Of a DNA stretch of 64,000 nt, positions 1 to 9,063 are shown one piece after another. Source of the DNA: CAIZGX01 sp964430305. GTDB lineage: Bacteria; Bacteroidota; Bacteroidia; Flavobacteriales_D; Sanyastnellaceae. The position numbers were made by a program, and so were the translations under genes. The stretch's first letter is position 1. Every line of letters begins with the position of its first letter. The stretch spans positions 1 to 64,000 of the forward strand of contig CAYSEX010000006.1 of NCBI GenBank assembly GCA_964430305.1. The letters run 5' to 3'. The notes under the pieces were generated by a model, which was given only the letters and a program-made list of their open reading frames with translations, was not told the origin of the DNA and did not search any database.

Positions 1-19
1 AATCACTTTTATAGATTTT

Positions 20-1024
20 CTAAAATTTAGCGCAAGGAACTATTCTTCTTTTCACTTTACGCATGTTGCGTTTGTTTGCCCATTGATAGGTGAAAGATAA
101 TTCGTGCGATCCCCCTGTATTTCCTAACGAAAGCATAGATGTTGTAATATCATAGCTATATCCCAATTTATATGCTCCCCATTGAAAGCCTATAAGCAAG
201 GCCAACATGTCTCTATTGGGCATTTGATAATCATTCTGCTTCAATGGCAGACCTCTGTACCAAATTCCCAAAACAACCGGATTCAATTCTGTATAGAAGC
301 CAAGATCAAGTTGATCGTATTTCCCTTGTGATTGATAATTAAAAGCCAAGACAAAATCTTTTCCAAAGTAAGACTTAAAACTTGATTTTACGTGTCTTCT
401 CACCCCGCCATGAACACTGAATCTAGCGGGTATACTGGCAGCTGTTCCAGAATAAAGAACTTCATTGGGGGTATTCATGTGGTAGATGGAAATACCTCCC
501 CACGCCTTACCAGAATATACTAAAAAACCTGCACTTGCATCGAAATAATGTGTTGGACCGAAGGTAGGACTCTCAAAACTTGAGTTATCTCCTTCTCGAA
601 TAAGTTGGTCGTAAAACGTAAGTTTGTTAAAATCCAAAGAACGCGTAACATACCCAAATTGCAAAGCTGGCCTGAAAAACACACCACGCTTCACTTTCAC
701 TTCATAGGCATACTGCAATTGCACAGACGAAGTTTTTAGTGCACCTGTTCCTGCGTGTTCATTACCCATTACTAAACCAATTCCACTATTGAGATTGGGA
801 AGATAATGATCATATGAAAAGCGTTGCGATTTAAATCCACCGGGAATAATACTCCACTGATTTCGGTATAATGCCGCTACTCTACTTTGTGCAGACGCCC
901 CCGCAAAAGCAGGATTCAACAACGTAGGTACCGAGTAAAACTGGGTATACTGTTGGTCCTGAGCCATCAGGTTCATACCTTCTATGAACAAGAGAAAAAG
1001 TAAAATATATTTCTTCATATTCAT
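20..1024 (-). CDS. PorP/SprF family type IX secretion outer-membrane protein
   Basis: A 334-residue protein with a signal peptide ending near MAQ, followed by the family opening QQYTQFYSVPTLLNPAFAG and a body of alternating strands typical of the PorP/SprF barrel. PorP/SprF proteins sit in the outer membrane and are often encoded beside large secreted proteins with a type B (CHU_C) sorting domain, which they are thought to help export or anchor. That is the arrangement here: the start overlaps the stop of the giant PKD protein by four bases (ATGA), so the two are translationally coupled. A second in-frame ATG two codons downstream (position 1018) is an equally good start. Family assignment is firm; partnership with the neighbour is inferred from context. 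Confidence 0.93.
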   Translation of the reverse strand: MNMKKYILLFLLFIEGMNLMAQDQQYTQFYSVPTLLNPAFAGASAQSRVAALYRNQWSIIPGGFKSQRFSYDHYLPNLNSGIGLVMGNEHAGTGALKTSSVQLQYAYEVKVKRGVFFRPALQFGYVTRSLDFNKLTFYDQLIREGDNSSFESPTFGPTHYFDASAGFLVYSGKAWGGISIYHMNTPNEVLYSGTAASIPARFSVHGGVRRHVKSSFKSYFGKDFVLAFNYQSQGKYDQLDLGFYTELNPVVLGIWYRGLPLKQNDYQMPNRDMLALLIGFQWGAYKLGYSYDITTSMLSLGNTGGSHELSFTYQWANKRNMRKVKRRIVPCAKF

Positions 1025-4000
1025 CGAATTAAGAGGGTTACATCACCTGATTTATTGACACGTGTTCCGTTTGAAAAAGTAGCTGTTGCTCGCCAAGCAT
1101 AGACATCTTCTTTACACAGTTCACCCTTATAATAGCCATTCCAACCTACATGAATATCTTCACTTATGAAGAGGAGCTCACCCCATTTGTTGTAGATCTG
1201 CAATTCATACGAAGTGACACCTTCATGCAATGGACAGAATATATCATTGGTATATCCATTTGGATCATACACTCCGTCATTTGGTCCGGCGGAAGTAGGT
1301 GTAAATGCATTTGGAAACTCAAGTGTTCCTGACCCGTATGCAGAAATCATATTGGCAACCAACATGGTGTCAGGACAATTGTATTGATTATTCGCCACCA
1401 ACATAACACTATAAGAGCCTTGTAATTGATAGTAATGCGTTGGATTGTATTCGTTCGAAAAATCACCATCGCCGAATACCCAAGTGAATGTAGTTGCAAC
1501 ATTACTTAGGTTTAAGAAAGTAACTGGCTGATCTGGAATTACAACTTCAAGTGGGCTTGCTGTAAATGCTGCTACTGCATTTGGATGCACTGTAATGGCA
1601 TTGGGAATAACCAATGTATCATTCGTTCCATTAAAACCGAAAGCAACCAATTTCACATCATAGGTTCCTGGGCTCCAATAAGTATATACTGGACTAGTAG
1701 AAGAAGATAAACCACCATCTCCAAAAATCCATTGATAACCGGCTGCATACAAGGAGGTGTTTTCAAAAGATACAGTGAGTGGCGCACAACCTATTAACTG
1801 CGTATTAAATAAAGCTTGAGGTGCTGGCGGATCAATTGTAATTGTCTGTTGAATGGTGTCTGTACAAATGCCTTGATTCACTATGAGCTGAATGGTGTAA
1901 GTACCCCATGTCTGGTAGGAATGAGTGCCTGGGGTTGAACCGTTGAATTCAAAGCCATCATCGAAATTCCATACATATCCCAAATTCGAACCCGTAGAAA
2001 GATTGGTAATGCTAACCGTGTTATTTGGCCATATTTGCGAAATTGGAGTTGCAATGAACTGAGCAACAGGCAAAGGAGAAACCTCCACATAAAAATCATG
2101 AGTAACCGCGCATCCATAGCTATTTGTGGCAGTTAAACTCACCACGAATGTGGTATCGGAATCACCTGGATTAAAATAAGAATTCTGAACATTAGCCGTA
2201 TTCGCAAAAACACCATTACCTAGGTCCCACAAATATGAAATGGCACCATTACTTTGATTTACAAAATTTACATTGACAGGATTACAACCTTCTACATACA
2301 AATCAGCCTCGGCCGTTACTTCAGGTAAAACTGAAACCGCAGTATTCCAAATTGAAGAGCAGCCATTTGTTGCTATAGCTGTTAAGGACAGCGGATACGT
2401 TTGAATTTGATTGGAAACATTCAAATATTCGAATACAAATTGAGTTGCATTATTTACACTAGTAACACCATTCCCGAAATTCCATAAATAACTTGATGCA
2501 CCTTGACTCAAATTGCTAATAGCTGCATTCAAGGGATAGCATCCATACAAACTATCGATGGAAGCAAGAGCTTGCGGAGAATAATTGATATTAATGACTT
2601 GAGCTATTGTATCGCCGCAGCCAAAAGCATTACTCGTTACTAAAGTGACGGTATATGTAGTATCTGTTAATGCAGGACTCGAGAAAATATGACTAGGTTC
2701 AAAAACCGAGGCATTTGCTCCATCGCCAAAAGTCCAATATGCCTGTGTATTTTGATTGGAATTATTCGTAAATAAAATATTCGCCGGTGAGCATGTATTT
2801 CCAGAATATGAAAATTCAGCTGTTGCTGCCGGATTAACAGTCACAAGAATTGAATCTTGATCATTGCAACCGTTGTTCAATTCCGCTGTTAAAACAATAA
2901 CATAATTTTGAGGCAATGATGTTGAATTATCTAGTATGATATTGTGAAAAGGAGAATTGTTATTCGATGATGAACCATTTCCATAATTCCAATTATAAGA
3001 ATCAGAATTGATTGAATTGTTTTCCAAAACAACTTCCAATGGTCCGCATCCAGACTGCGTACTTGTTGTAAATGCTGCAACAGCTTGTTGATTCACTGTA
3101 ATCTGAAAATCAACACTGTCTACACATCCAAAAGCCGAGGTTCCAACAAAGTGAATGGTATAGGTTAAAGGAGCATCTGTTGTATTGAAATACGTGTGAG
3201 TTGGAAATGCTTCATTGGTTTGAGTACCATCTCCGAAATCCCATTCAAATCCTTGAACACCAACAAATGTTGGAGACTCAAAAACCAAAGGAGAGCATCC
3301 CTCAAAAACAGTGTTTGGTACTTGAATATCTAATAATGGATAGACTGGTATTTCCAACTCGGTAGTATCAGCACAACCCGCAGCAGAGTTAGCTATAAGC
3401 TCTACCAAATACCATTGTATAAAGCCTGTATTGTTGTTAAAAGTATGTGTTGGATTTAACTCAATTGAACCGGTTCCATCACCAAAATTCCAAGCAACTG
3501 AAGATGTATTCAAAGAAGTATTTTCGAACTGAATGGGGGTTAATTCACAACCTAAAGCTGCATCACCCGCATTAAAACTGGCTACTGCTCCACCATTAAC
3601 AGTTACATCTGAAGTTGCACTGCTAGAGCAACCAAATTCATTCGTCGCAATTAATTCTACTTGAAATACAAAATCAGAAATGCCACTGTGATAAAATGCG
3701 TGAATGGCATTCGTGTCTGTAGATAAATTTCCATCATCAAAATTCCACTCGTAGCTCAAAGTGCCTGTTGACGTATTTGAGAACTGAACTATTACAGGCT
3801 GACAACCAGATGAAATGTCTTGTGTGAAACTAGCTGCAGGTAATGGATAAACAGTAATTGTATCAGAAGTAGTCGCAGAACAATACGGGGTTGAAATATT
3901 CAGAACTACAACATAATTGCCTTGTACGCTGTAAATATGGCTTGGATTATTGCTATTGGAATTGCCACCGTCTCCGAACGTCCATGTGGTATTTACAATT

Positions 4001-5553
4001 GGATTTCCATTCGCAGTTGTAGATGTATTTTGAAAGCTTGCCGACGCATCTTCACATGCATTCGCTACAACAAAACTTGCCTGAGGAGTTGCATAAACAT
4101 GAATCACCTCTGCATCTGAATTGGTACATCCGTTTTGTCCAGTTACTGTTACAGAAATGGGATAATCGCCCGGGGAGTTAAATGAGACAGGATCCGGATT
4201 TTGTCCAAGATAACTTCCAGCTGTAGCTATACTCCATTCGAAATTAACACCACCACTAGAGACTGCATTTAAATCCGTAGTAATGCTATCACAAGCTTGC
4301 AATTCATCAGCTGAAATGGAAATGGTTGGACTAGGTAAAACCTCGATAATAAAAGAGGCTGTATCCGCACAAGATGCTGATCCATATTGAGGATAACTTG
4401 CTCTGCAGCGCACCGTATAAGTGCCCGGATTATTATAGGTGTATGTTACATCACCGCTTCCTAAATTTGACCATGCACCATTCACACCAACGTTCCAAGT
4501 ATAGGCTTGGCCGGGATTATTCGATAATTGTAAGAAAGTAGTTGGTTGACCTACACAAACAGTATCTTCTGTTGGAGCAATTGATACGACTGGGGGTGCA
4601 ATGACATGAACAGTAACGCTTTGTTCTACTATTCCACAATAGCTGCTATCATAGAGTGTAACGGTATAATCACCTATTCCCGGAAAAGTTATCACAGGTG
4701 GAATACTCGGTGGCCATGGAATCCAGTTGGTTATGCTGTCTTGACCTGTACCAAAATAATTTCCAAAATTCCATCGCTCTTGCCGTTGAAATGTATTTCC
4801 TTGATTCAAGCAATTTCGAATGGTAGAATTGGTGAATGTGAAAGTTGAGTTTGGATCACATTGCGTAGATGCAGAAACAGAAATACTGGCTTGATCAAGC
4901 GTCCAAATATTAACTGGAGTAAAGGTTGCAACAGATGCACTTCCTTGCAAAACATTGCAGTAATTTTCAGCTGTTAGAGAAACTGTAGTTTCGCAATTGT
5001 AATCACCATTTTCATCATACAAATGCGAGACAACATCATTGAAGTTGGTATAATCAAAATGTAATGGTGCAGTGCCATCTCCAAAATCCCAAATGAAATG
5101 CGTAGTCTCAGAAACGTTTGTTGAAGAATTAATAAATTCAACCTCATCTGGTGCACATATTTGCGTGTAAGCTCCAAGAGGTACTTGAATAGAGGCGTTG
5201 GTAGCTTGTTCCATAACAACCACTCCTTGGACTTCACAACCATTTTGTGCATTTGTGATTGTAACCACAAACGTGTCAACAACGGCAGCGTACGTGTGTT
5301 GTATAAGCGTAGGGCTTGACCAATTGGATCCACTTGTATTTGATGTACCATCACCCCAATTGATGGTATACTCACTCCAATTTGCAGTAGGTAAAAGACT
5401 TAACGTATAACTACCACCTGAGCATGAAATCCAATAAGGTTCATTGACTATCTCTCCATTTTGATCAAATACATTTGGACACTGTCCTTGGCTGTTTGAA
5501 GCAAGGGCAACCACCAAACCGAACAAAATGAGAAGAAGTGACTTTGCTTTCAT
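1021..5553 (-). CDS. Giant PKD-repeat adhesin with C-terminal T9SS type B sorting domain
   Basis: A secreted protein of about 1510 residues. I place the start at the ATG at 5553, where a clean signal peptide begins (MKAKSLLLILFGLVVALASN); the frame is open nine codons further upstream. I count 14 copies of the PKD core motif W-x-F-G-D/N-G, spaced roughly 80-110 residues apart from the N-terminus to shortly before the end. The last ~100 residues (FPNAFTPTS, then LQIYNKWGELLF and a W-N-G-Y segment) match the gliding-motility-associated C-terminal domain used as a type B T9SS signal. Such proteins act as long beta-sandwich stalks on the cell surface, in adhesion or gliding. No catalytic domain is visible. 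It is cotranscribed with the PorP/SprF gene. Confidence 0.92.
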   Translation of the reverse strand: MKAKSLLLILFGLVVALASNSQGQCPNVFDQNGEIVNEPYWISCSGGSYTLSLLPTANWSEYTINWGDGTSNTSGSNWSSPTLIQHTYAAVVDTFVVTITNAQNGCEVQGVVVMEQATNASIQVPLGAYTQICAPDEVEFINSSTNVSETTHFIWDFGDGTAPLHFDYTNFNDVVSHLYDENGDYNCETTVSLTAENYCNVLQGSASVATFTPVNIWTLDQASISVSASTQCDPNSTFTFTNSTIRNCLNQGNTFQRQERWNFGNYFGTGQDSITNWIPWPPSIPPVITFPGIGDYTVTLYDSSYCGIVEQSVTVHVIAPPVVSIAPTEDTVCVGQPTTFLQLSNNPGQAYTWNVGVNGAWSNLGSGDVTYTYNNPGTYTVRCRASYPQYGSASCADTASFIIEVLPSPTISISADELQACDSITTDLNAVSSGGVNFEWSIATAGSYLGQNPDPVSFNSPGDYPISVTVTGQNGCTNSDAEVIHVYATPQASFVVANACEDASASFQNTSTTANGNPIVNTTWTFGDGGNSNSNNPSHIYSVQGNYVVVLNISTPYCSATTSDTITVYPLPAASFTQDISSGCQPVIVQFSNTSTGTLSYEWNFDDGNLSTDTNAIHAFYHSGISDFVFQVELIATNEFGCSSSATSDVTVNGGAVASFNAGDAALGCELTPIQFENTSLNTSSVAWNFGDGTGSIELNPTHTFNNNTGFIQWYLVELIANSAAGCADTTELEIPVYPLLDIQVPNTVFEGCSPLVFESPTFVGVQGFEWDFGDGTQTNEAFPTHTYFNTTDAPLTYTIHFVGTSAFGCVDSVDFQITVNQQAVAAFTTSTQSGCGPLEVVLENNSINSDSYNWNYGNGSSSNNNSPFHNIILDNSTSLPQNYVIVLTAELNNGCNDQDSILVTVNPAATAEFSYSGNTCSPANILFTNNSNQNTQAYWTFGDGANASVFEPSHIFSSPALTDTTYTVTLVTSNAFGCGDTIAQVININYSPQALASIDSLYGCYPLNAAISNLSQGASSYLWNFGNGVTSVNNATQFVFEYLNVSNQIQTYPLSLTAIATNGCSSIWNTAVSVLPEVTAEADLYVEGCNPVNVNFVNQSNGAISYLWDLGNGVFANTANVQNSYFNPGDSDTTFVVSLTATNSYGCAVTHDFYVEVSPLPVAQFIATPISQIWPNNTVSITNLSTGSNLGYVWNFDDGFEFNGSTPGTHSYQTWGTYTIQLIVNQGICTDTIQQTITIDPPAPQALFNTQLIGCAPLTVSFENTSLYAAGYQWIFGDGGLSSSTSPVYTYWSPGTYDVKLVAFGFNGTNDTLVIPNAITVHPNAVAAFTASPLEVVIPDQPVTFLNLSNVATTFTWVFGDGDFSNEYNPTHYYQLQGSYSVMLVANNQYNCPDTMLVANMISAYGSGTLEFPNAFTPTSAGPNDGVYDPNGYTNDIFCPLHEGVTSYELQIYNKWGELLFISEDIHVGWNGYYKGELCKEDVYAWRATATFSNGTRVNKSGDVTLLIR

Positions 5554-5649
5554 AGTTAAATCAATGTTTTTCCTACGCACAGGAAAAAAAAAAGTTCCAA
5601 TTGTAAAGAGAATGGTAAAACAAGCCTGAATAAAAATTTAAAATGAAAG

Positions 5650-6138
5650 TTATTCACCCAAGGCTTTCAATTTCTCAGCCATTTCAGCTACAGCAGGACA
5701 CACCAAAGTATTTCGAAAAGTTAAATCAAGGATTTGAGTCATATTTTTTCTATCGGTGTGAGGATACTCACGACATGCCTTTGGCCTATGATCATAGATA
5801 GAGCATTTGTTGTCATCCAAATTGAGAAAAGCGCAAGGACTTTGATTCAGCACCCAGTCATTGTCTTCATCAATATGCAAATACTTCGTTGTAAATTCTG
5901 AGGGACGCATATTGAGGTGTTTTGAGATGCGATCAATATCTACATCGCGCCAAATTGGACTGGTTGTTCGGCAACAATTCGCGCATGTGAGGCAGTCAAT
6001 CTTTTCAAAAAGCTCTTCATGCATGGAATGAAAATGAGTGTCCAAATTCTTCTTTCGTGCCAAGCGAGTGAACATTTTTTTATTCACTTTTTTATTTTTT
6101 TTTGCTAGCTCTAGAAACTTCTGTTGTTCCTCATTCAT
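5650..6138 (-). CDS. YkgJ-family cysteine-cluster (metal-binding) protein
   Basis: A 162-residue soluble protein with the YkgJ/UPF0153 cysteine pattern: C49, C52, C55, C56 in CLTCANCC, then C102, C112 (KCSIYDHRP) and C122 (ACREYPH). These residues probably bind zinc or an iron-sulfur cluster; no family member has a firmly known reaction. The N-terminal 45 residues are Lys/Glu rich. Its start lies 8 bases inside the end of the upstream di-haem peroxidase gene, so it is translated with the redox gene set at 6131-9038. This suggests a role in metal or redox handling, though the protein itself has no export signal. Family confidence is high, function unknown. Confidence 0.85.
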   Translation of the reverse strand: MNEEQQKFLELAKKNKKVNKKMFTRLARKKNLDTHFHSMHEELFEKIDCLTCANCCRTTSPIWRDVDIDRISKHLNMRPSEFTTKYLHIDEDNDWVLNQSPCAFLNLDDNKCSIYDHRPKACREYPHTDRKNMTQILDLTFRNTLVCPAVAEMAEKLKALGE

Positions 6139-7216
6139 GTGGATCTGAAAATGCTGGATTGTGAATGAAACTGGTGTCTGTTAAACACTTCAAAAATGCT
6201 ATTAAATCTGCTTTGGCTTGTTCACTCAATTGCAATCCACCTGTAGTAAATTTCATGAAGGGATCAATAGTCTCTGAAGGAACACCTCCTGAATTATAAT
6301 GATTTATAACCTGTTCTAGAGTGGTAAATCTTCCATCGTGCATATAGGGACCAGTCAACTCAATATTTCGCAATGTTGGTGTTTTGAATTTTCCATTATC
6401 AAACACACTTCCAGAAATGGCTCCCCGTCCTAAATCTGTAAAGGAGGCATCTAAACCATTATTGTGAAATAAGTAATCTGAAAATTGCATGGCTCCGAAT
6501 CGATGACAGTGGAAACAATCTGCTCCGAAGCTTCCGCCGGGCACTTGATCTGGACTTCCACCTTCGGTTAAAAAAAGTGTGTACCCATTGAACTCCGAGG
6601 GTGTGAATACATATTGCCCAATGCGTTGTTTATCGAATTTAGAATTCGCTGAGATCATGGTTCGCATAAACGAAGCTATAGCCTTTACAACACCTTCCTT
6701 GGTAATTTCAGTGGAACCAAATGCTTTGTAAAATAAGGGAGGATAAATGGGGTCGTTTGCAAGTTCCGCCAATGCCGTTTGCCAATTCTCAGCCATTTCT
6801 ATCGGATTCGTAATGGGCTCTTCAACCTGTTGTTCCAACGTAACAGAGCGACCATCCCAAAAGTATGTCGGTGACCATCCCATGTTAATCAAAGGCATGG
6901 CTTGTCTGTTTCCCACGTCTCCGAATATTCCAGTGGAATACCTGGCACTATCAGAGAAACCATGCTCAGGCATATGGCAAGTTCCACAAGACATGGTGTT
7001 GTTCCCACTTAATTTCTTTTCCCAAAAAAGGTATCTACCCAAATTCACTCCTTCTACTGTAAGCGGATTGTTAGCTGGTATATCCATCGGAGGGAAAAAT
7101 GGGGGTATGACCAAGGGATACGGCGTCTGCACAGGAGCTTCTTCACTGGGGTGGGTGCAGGTCACAAAAACTGTAACAATCCCAAGAAACAAGAAGATGG
7201 CACAAACTGATTTCAT
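6131..7216 (-). CDS. Di-haem cytochrome-c peroxidase / MauG-family lipoprotein (copy A)
   Basis: A 361-residue periplasmic lipoprotein: hydrophobic N-terminus ending in the lipobox FVTC with Cys20. Two c-type haem sites are visible, CGTCH at 77-81 and CFHCH at 234-238, with the family segments NRQAMPLINMGW, WDGR and GPYMHDGRF. The fold is that of bacterial cytochrome-c peroxidase and MauG, which reduce peroxide or use a high-valent di-haem to modify tryptophan or tyrosine in a partner protein. The sequence alone does not tell me which. It lies 38 bases downstream of a second homologue, and the set begins with an MbnP-like gene. In MbnH-MbnP systems the di-haem enzyme oxidises a tryptophan of MbnP, so a maturation role for one of the two copies is plausible. 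Confidence 0.93.
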   Translation of the reverse strand: MKSVCAIFLFLGIVTVFVTCTHPSEEAPVQTPYPLVIPPFFPPMDIPANNPLTVEGVNLGRYLFWEKKLSGNNTMSCGTCHMPEHGFSDSARYSTGIFGDVGNRQAMPLINMGWSPTYFWDGRSVTLEQQVEEPITNPIEMAENWQTALAELANDPIYPPLFYKAFGSTEITKEGVVKAIASFMRTMISANSKFDKQRIGQYVFTPSEFNGYTLFLTEGGSPDQVPGGSFGADCFHCHRFGAMQFSDYLFHNNGLDASFTDLGRGAISGSVFDNGKFKTPTLRNIELTGPYMHDGRFTTLEQVINHYNSGGVPSETIDPFMKFTTGGLQLSEQAKADLIAFLKCLTDTSFIHNPAFSDPHE

Positions 7217-7254
7217 AATTCAAAAATAGACATGCTTTGTTTAACAAATGAAAA

Positions 7255-8256
7255 TCATTCATTTCGAACCAAATTCTCATTTTGCACAAAATTCCAATCG
7301 GTCAAAGTCTTCAAAAAAGCGACTAAATCTTGTTTCTCTTGCTCTGTGAGCAACAGGGGATTAATCTTATTGGATTTATTTCGACCCGGTCCACCTCCGG
7401 CATTGTAAAATTCAATCACTTCTTCCAAAGATCCGAATGAACCATTGTGCATGTAAGGGCCAGTTATTTCTATGTTTCTTAAGGTAGGTGTTTTAAATTT
7501 TCCCGCGTCTTCCTCTCGATATGTCCTTCGCTTTAGTCCTTCATCACCGTCTGTTAACCCCAAAGAAGCAAATTCATACGAAGTAAAAAAAGGCGGCGCA
7601 TGGCAAGAGCTGCATTGTGTTTGATCAGAAAAAAATAAATCGAAACCACGTTGTTCAGAAGCATTAAAATTTCCCTGCTTCAAATAATAAACTTTGTCAA
7701 ATTTGGAATCACCTGAAATGAACGACCTTTGAAAACAGGCAAGGGCTCGAGTAATCACAAAAGCATCAATTGATCTTTGATACGCGCGTTGAGACAACAA
7801 CTCATATTCTTCATTTTCCTGCAGTCGAAGAATAAGCTCCTGCATACTTAAATTAAATTCATGCGATTCATGTATTGGAGCTAAAGCCTGCAACTCTAGA
7901 TTGGGCACCCCTCCTTCGGCCATTAAATAAGGACTCCAGGCCAAATTCACTAAAGTTGGTGCGTTCCGCTTTATTGAATTTTCATGAATTACCGAAACAC
8001 GCTGCCCATCTGTGAAAGCGGCCGACAGTGCATGACAAGATCCGCAGTGATGTGAATAATCTCTACTTAATTGAACATCATAGAATAATTTTTTTCCCAA
8101 TTCCATTCGTGCCTCTGAAGGCATATTATCTGCTGGAATATCCATTTCCGGGAAAAAAGATGGAATTTGATAAGCAATGGGTTTGTCTTTTTTCTCAGCT
8201 ACTTGAGAGCAAGCCCAGAAAACAATTAAGATGATACAACCAAGTATTCGCTTCAC
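7255..8256 (-). CDS. Di-haem cytochrome-c peroxidase / MbnH-like lipoprotein (copy B)
   Basis: A 333-residue lipoprotein (lipobox around Cys16 in VFWAC). Haem-binding motifs are CGSCH at 71-75 and CSSCH at 215-219; RNAPTLVNLAW, a GGVPNLELQA segment and GPYMHNGSF are family hallmarks. Its start overlaps the stop of the MbnP gene by four bases (8253-8256), so this copy is the better candidate for the MbnP-modifying enzyme. It differs clearly from copy A in the region before the second haem, so the pair is an old duplication rather than a recent one. The reaction (peroxide reduction or protein-tryptophan oxidation) is not decided by the sequence. Confidence 0.93.
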   Translation of the reverse strand: MKRILGCIILIVFWACSQVAEKKDKPIAYQIPSFFPEMDIPADNMPSEARMELGKKLFYDVQLSRDYSHHCGSCHALSAAFTDGQRVSVIHENSIKRNAPTLVNLAWSPYLMAEGGVPNLELQALAPIHESHEFNLSMQELILRLQENEEYELLSQRAYQRSIDAFVITRALACFQRSFISGDSKFDKVYYLKQGNFNASEQRGFDLFFSDQTQCSSCHAPPFFTSYEFASLGLTDGDEGLKRRTYREEDAGKFKTPTLRNIEITGPYMHNGSFGSLEEVIEFYNAGGGPGRNKSNKINPLLLTEQEKQDLVAFLKTLTDWNFVQNENLVRNE

Positions 8257-9038
8257 GGAACAACTGTAAATGCGTCAGCAAAATGATTGGTTACTCGCTC
8301 TGCCAATGCAAAATTTCCGGTAGTATGCGTAATATTATCGGTAGATAAATCTATTGGATCATTATTACCCTGCATCAACAATTGCATGTCTACGAAAACC
8401 ACAATCTCATGCGAGGTAAGGTCTTCAGTATGAATGGTTGCAAATGAAAATGACTTTTCTCTATACAGAGGATCATCTCCACAATGAAATGCAAATGTGT
8501 TCAATAGCGGAGCATTGGGTGTTCCCGTAAGATCGGTTCTTCCATCAAGCTTAAAGAAAATGTAGCCCGTATTCCAATACCAAAACATACCGTTTGAACC
8601 TTGCACAGACAATGGAGATGCATTGGGGTAAACGCTGGGATCAACATTTTTATTCAATTCTGGTGGTATACCTAATCCAAATGACAATTTCGAATAAGTA
8701 CCCGGCTCCATATTTTTTGTAACCGAGGCCTGACCTCCCAACAATTGAAGTAATTCCACTTGTGAAAAGAGAACACTATCTATTCCATTTCCAATGTATA
8801 TGTTTGAGAAATAAGTAGTGATATTTTCAAAACGAATTCGCTGATTCAAACTATTTGTATAGATGGAATCAATGGTAACCACTTGGCCATTCCAAACGGG
8901 AATAAATTTAATGGTTACCTCACCACAAGTAGCATTCTGTTCTTGTTCTCTGCATGAAATAAATACACACATTATCAAGACAAGCATTAGAAATTTATAA
9001 ACAGTTGATTGAATGACTTGCATAGGAATTATTTTCAC
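8253..9038 (-). CDS. MbnP-like copper-binding lipoprotein
   Basis: A 261-residue lipoprotein: membrane segment at residues 14-28 and lipobox FISC with Cys29. The body matches the MbnP family: an opening strand VTIKFIPVWNG, a segment IRFENITTYFSNI, and the signature GMFWYWNTGYIFFKLDG at about 150-166. Tryptophans W49, W153 and W155 are candidates for the residue that characterised MbnP proteins convert to kynurenine to form a copper site. It heads the redox gene set: mbnP-like, di-haem copy B (4-base overlap), di-haem copy A, YkgJ-like. It is transcribed divergently from the addA-like gene with only 25 bases between starts. Copper binding is inferred from the family, not shown. Confidence 0.83.
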   Translation of the reverse strand: MKIIPMQVIQSTVYKFLMLVLIMCVFISCREQEQNATCGEVTIKFIPVWNGQVVTIDSIYTNSLNQRIRFENITTYFSNIYIGNGIDSVLFSQVELLQLLGGQASVTKNMEPGTYSKLSFGLGIPPELNKNVDPSVYPNASPLSVQGSNGMFWYWNTGYIFFKLDGRTDLTGTPNAPLLNTFAFHCGDDPLYREKSFSFATIHTEDLTSHEIVVFVDMQLLMQGNNDPIDLSTDNITHTTGNFALAERVTNHFADAFTVVP

Positions 9039-9063
9039 ATTGAATTTACATCAATAAGACCAA

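Noticed and set aside
4974..5375. Open frames in other phases of the PKD gene and many similar ones elsewhere.
   Set aside because: They lie entirely inside well-supported genes, have no family features and no start context.
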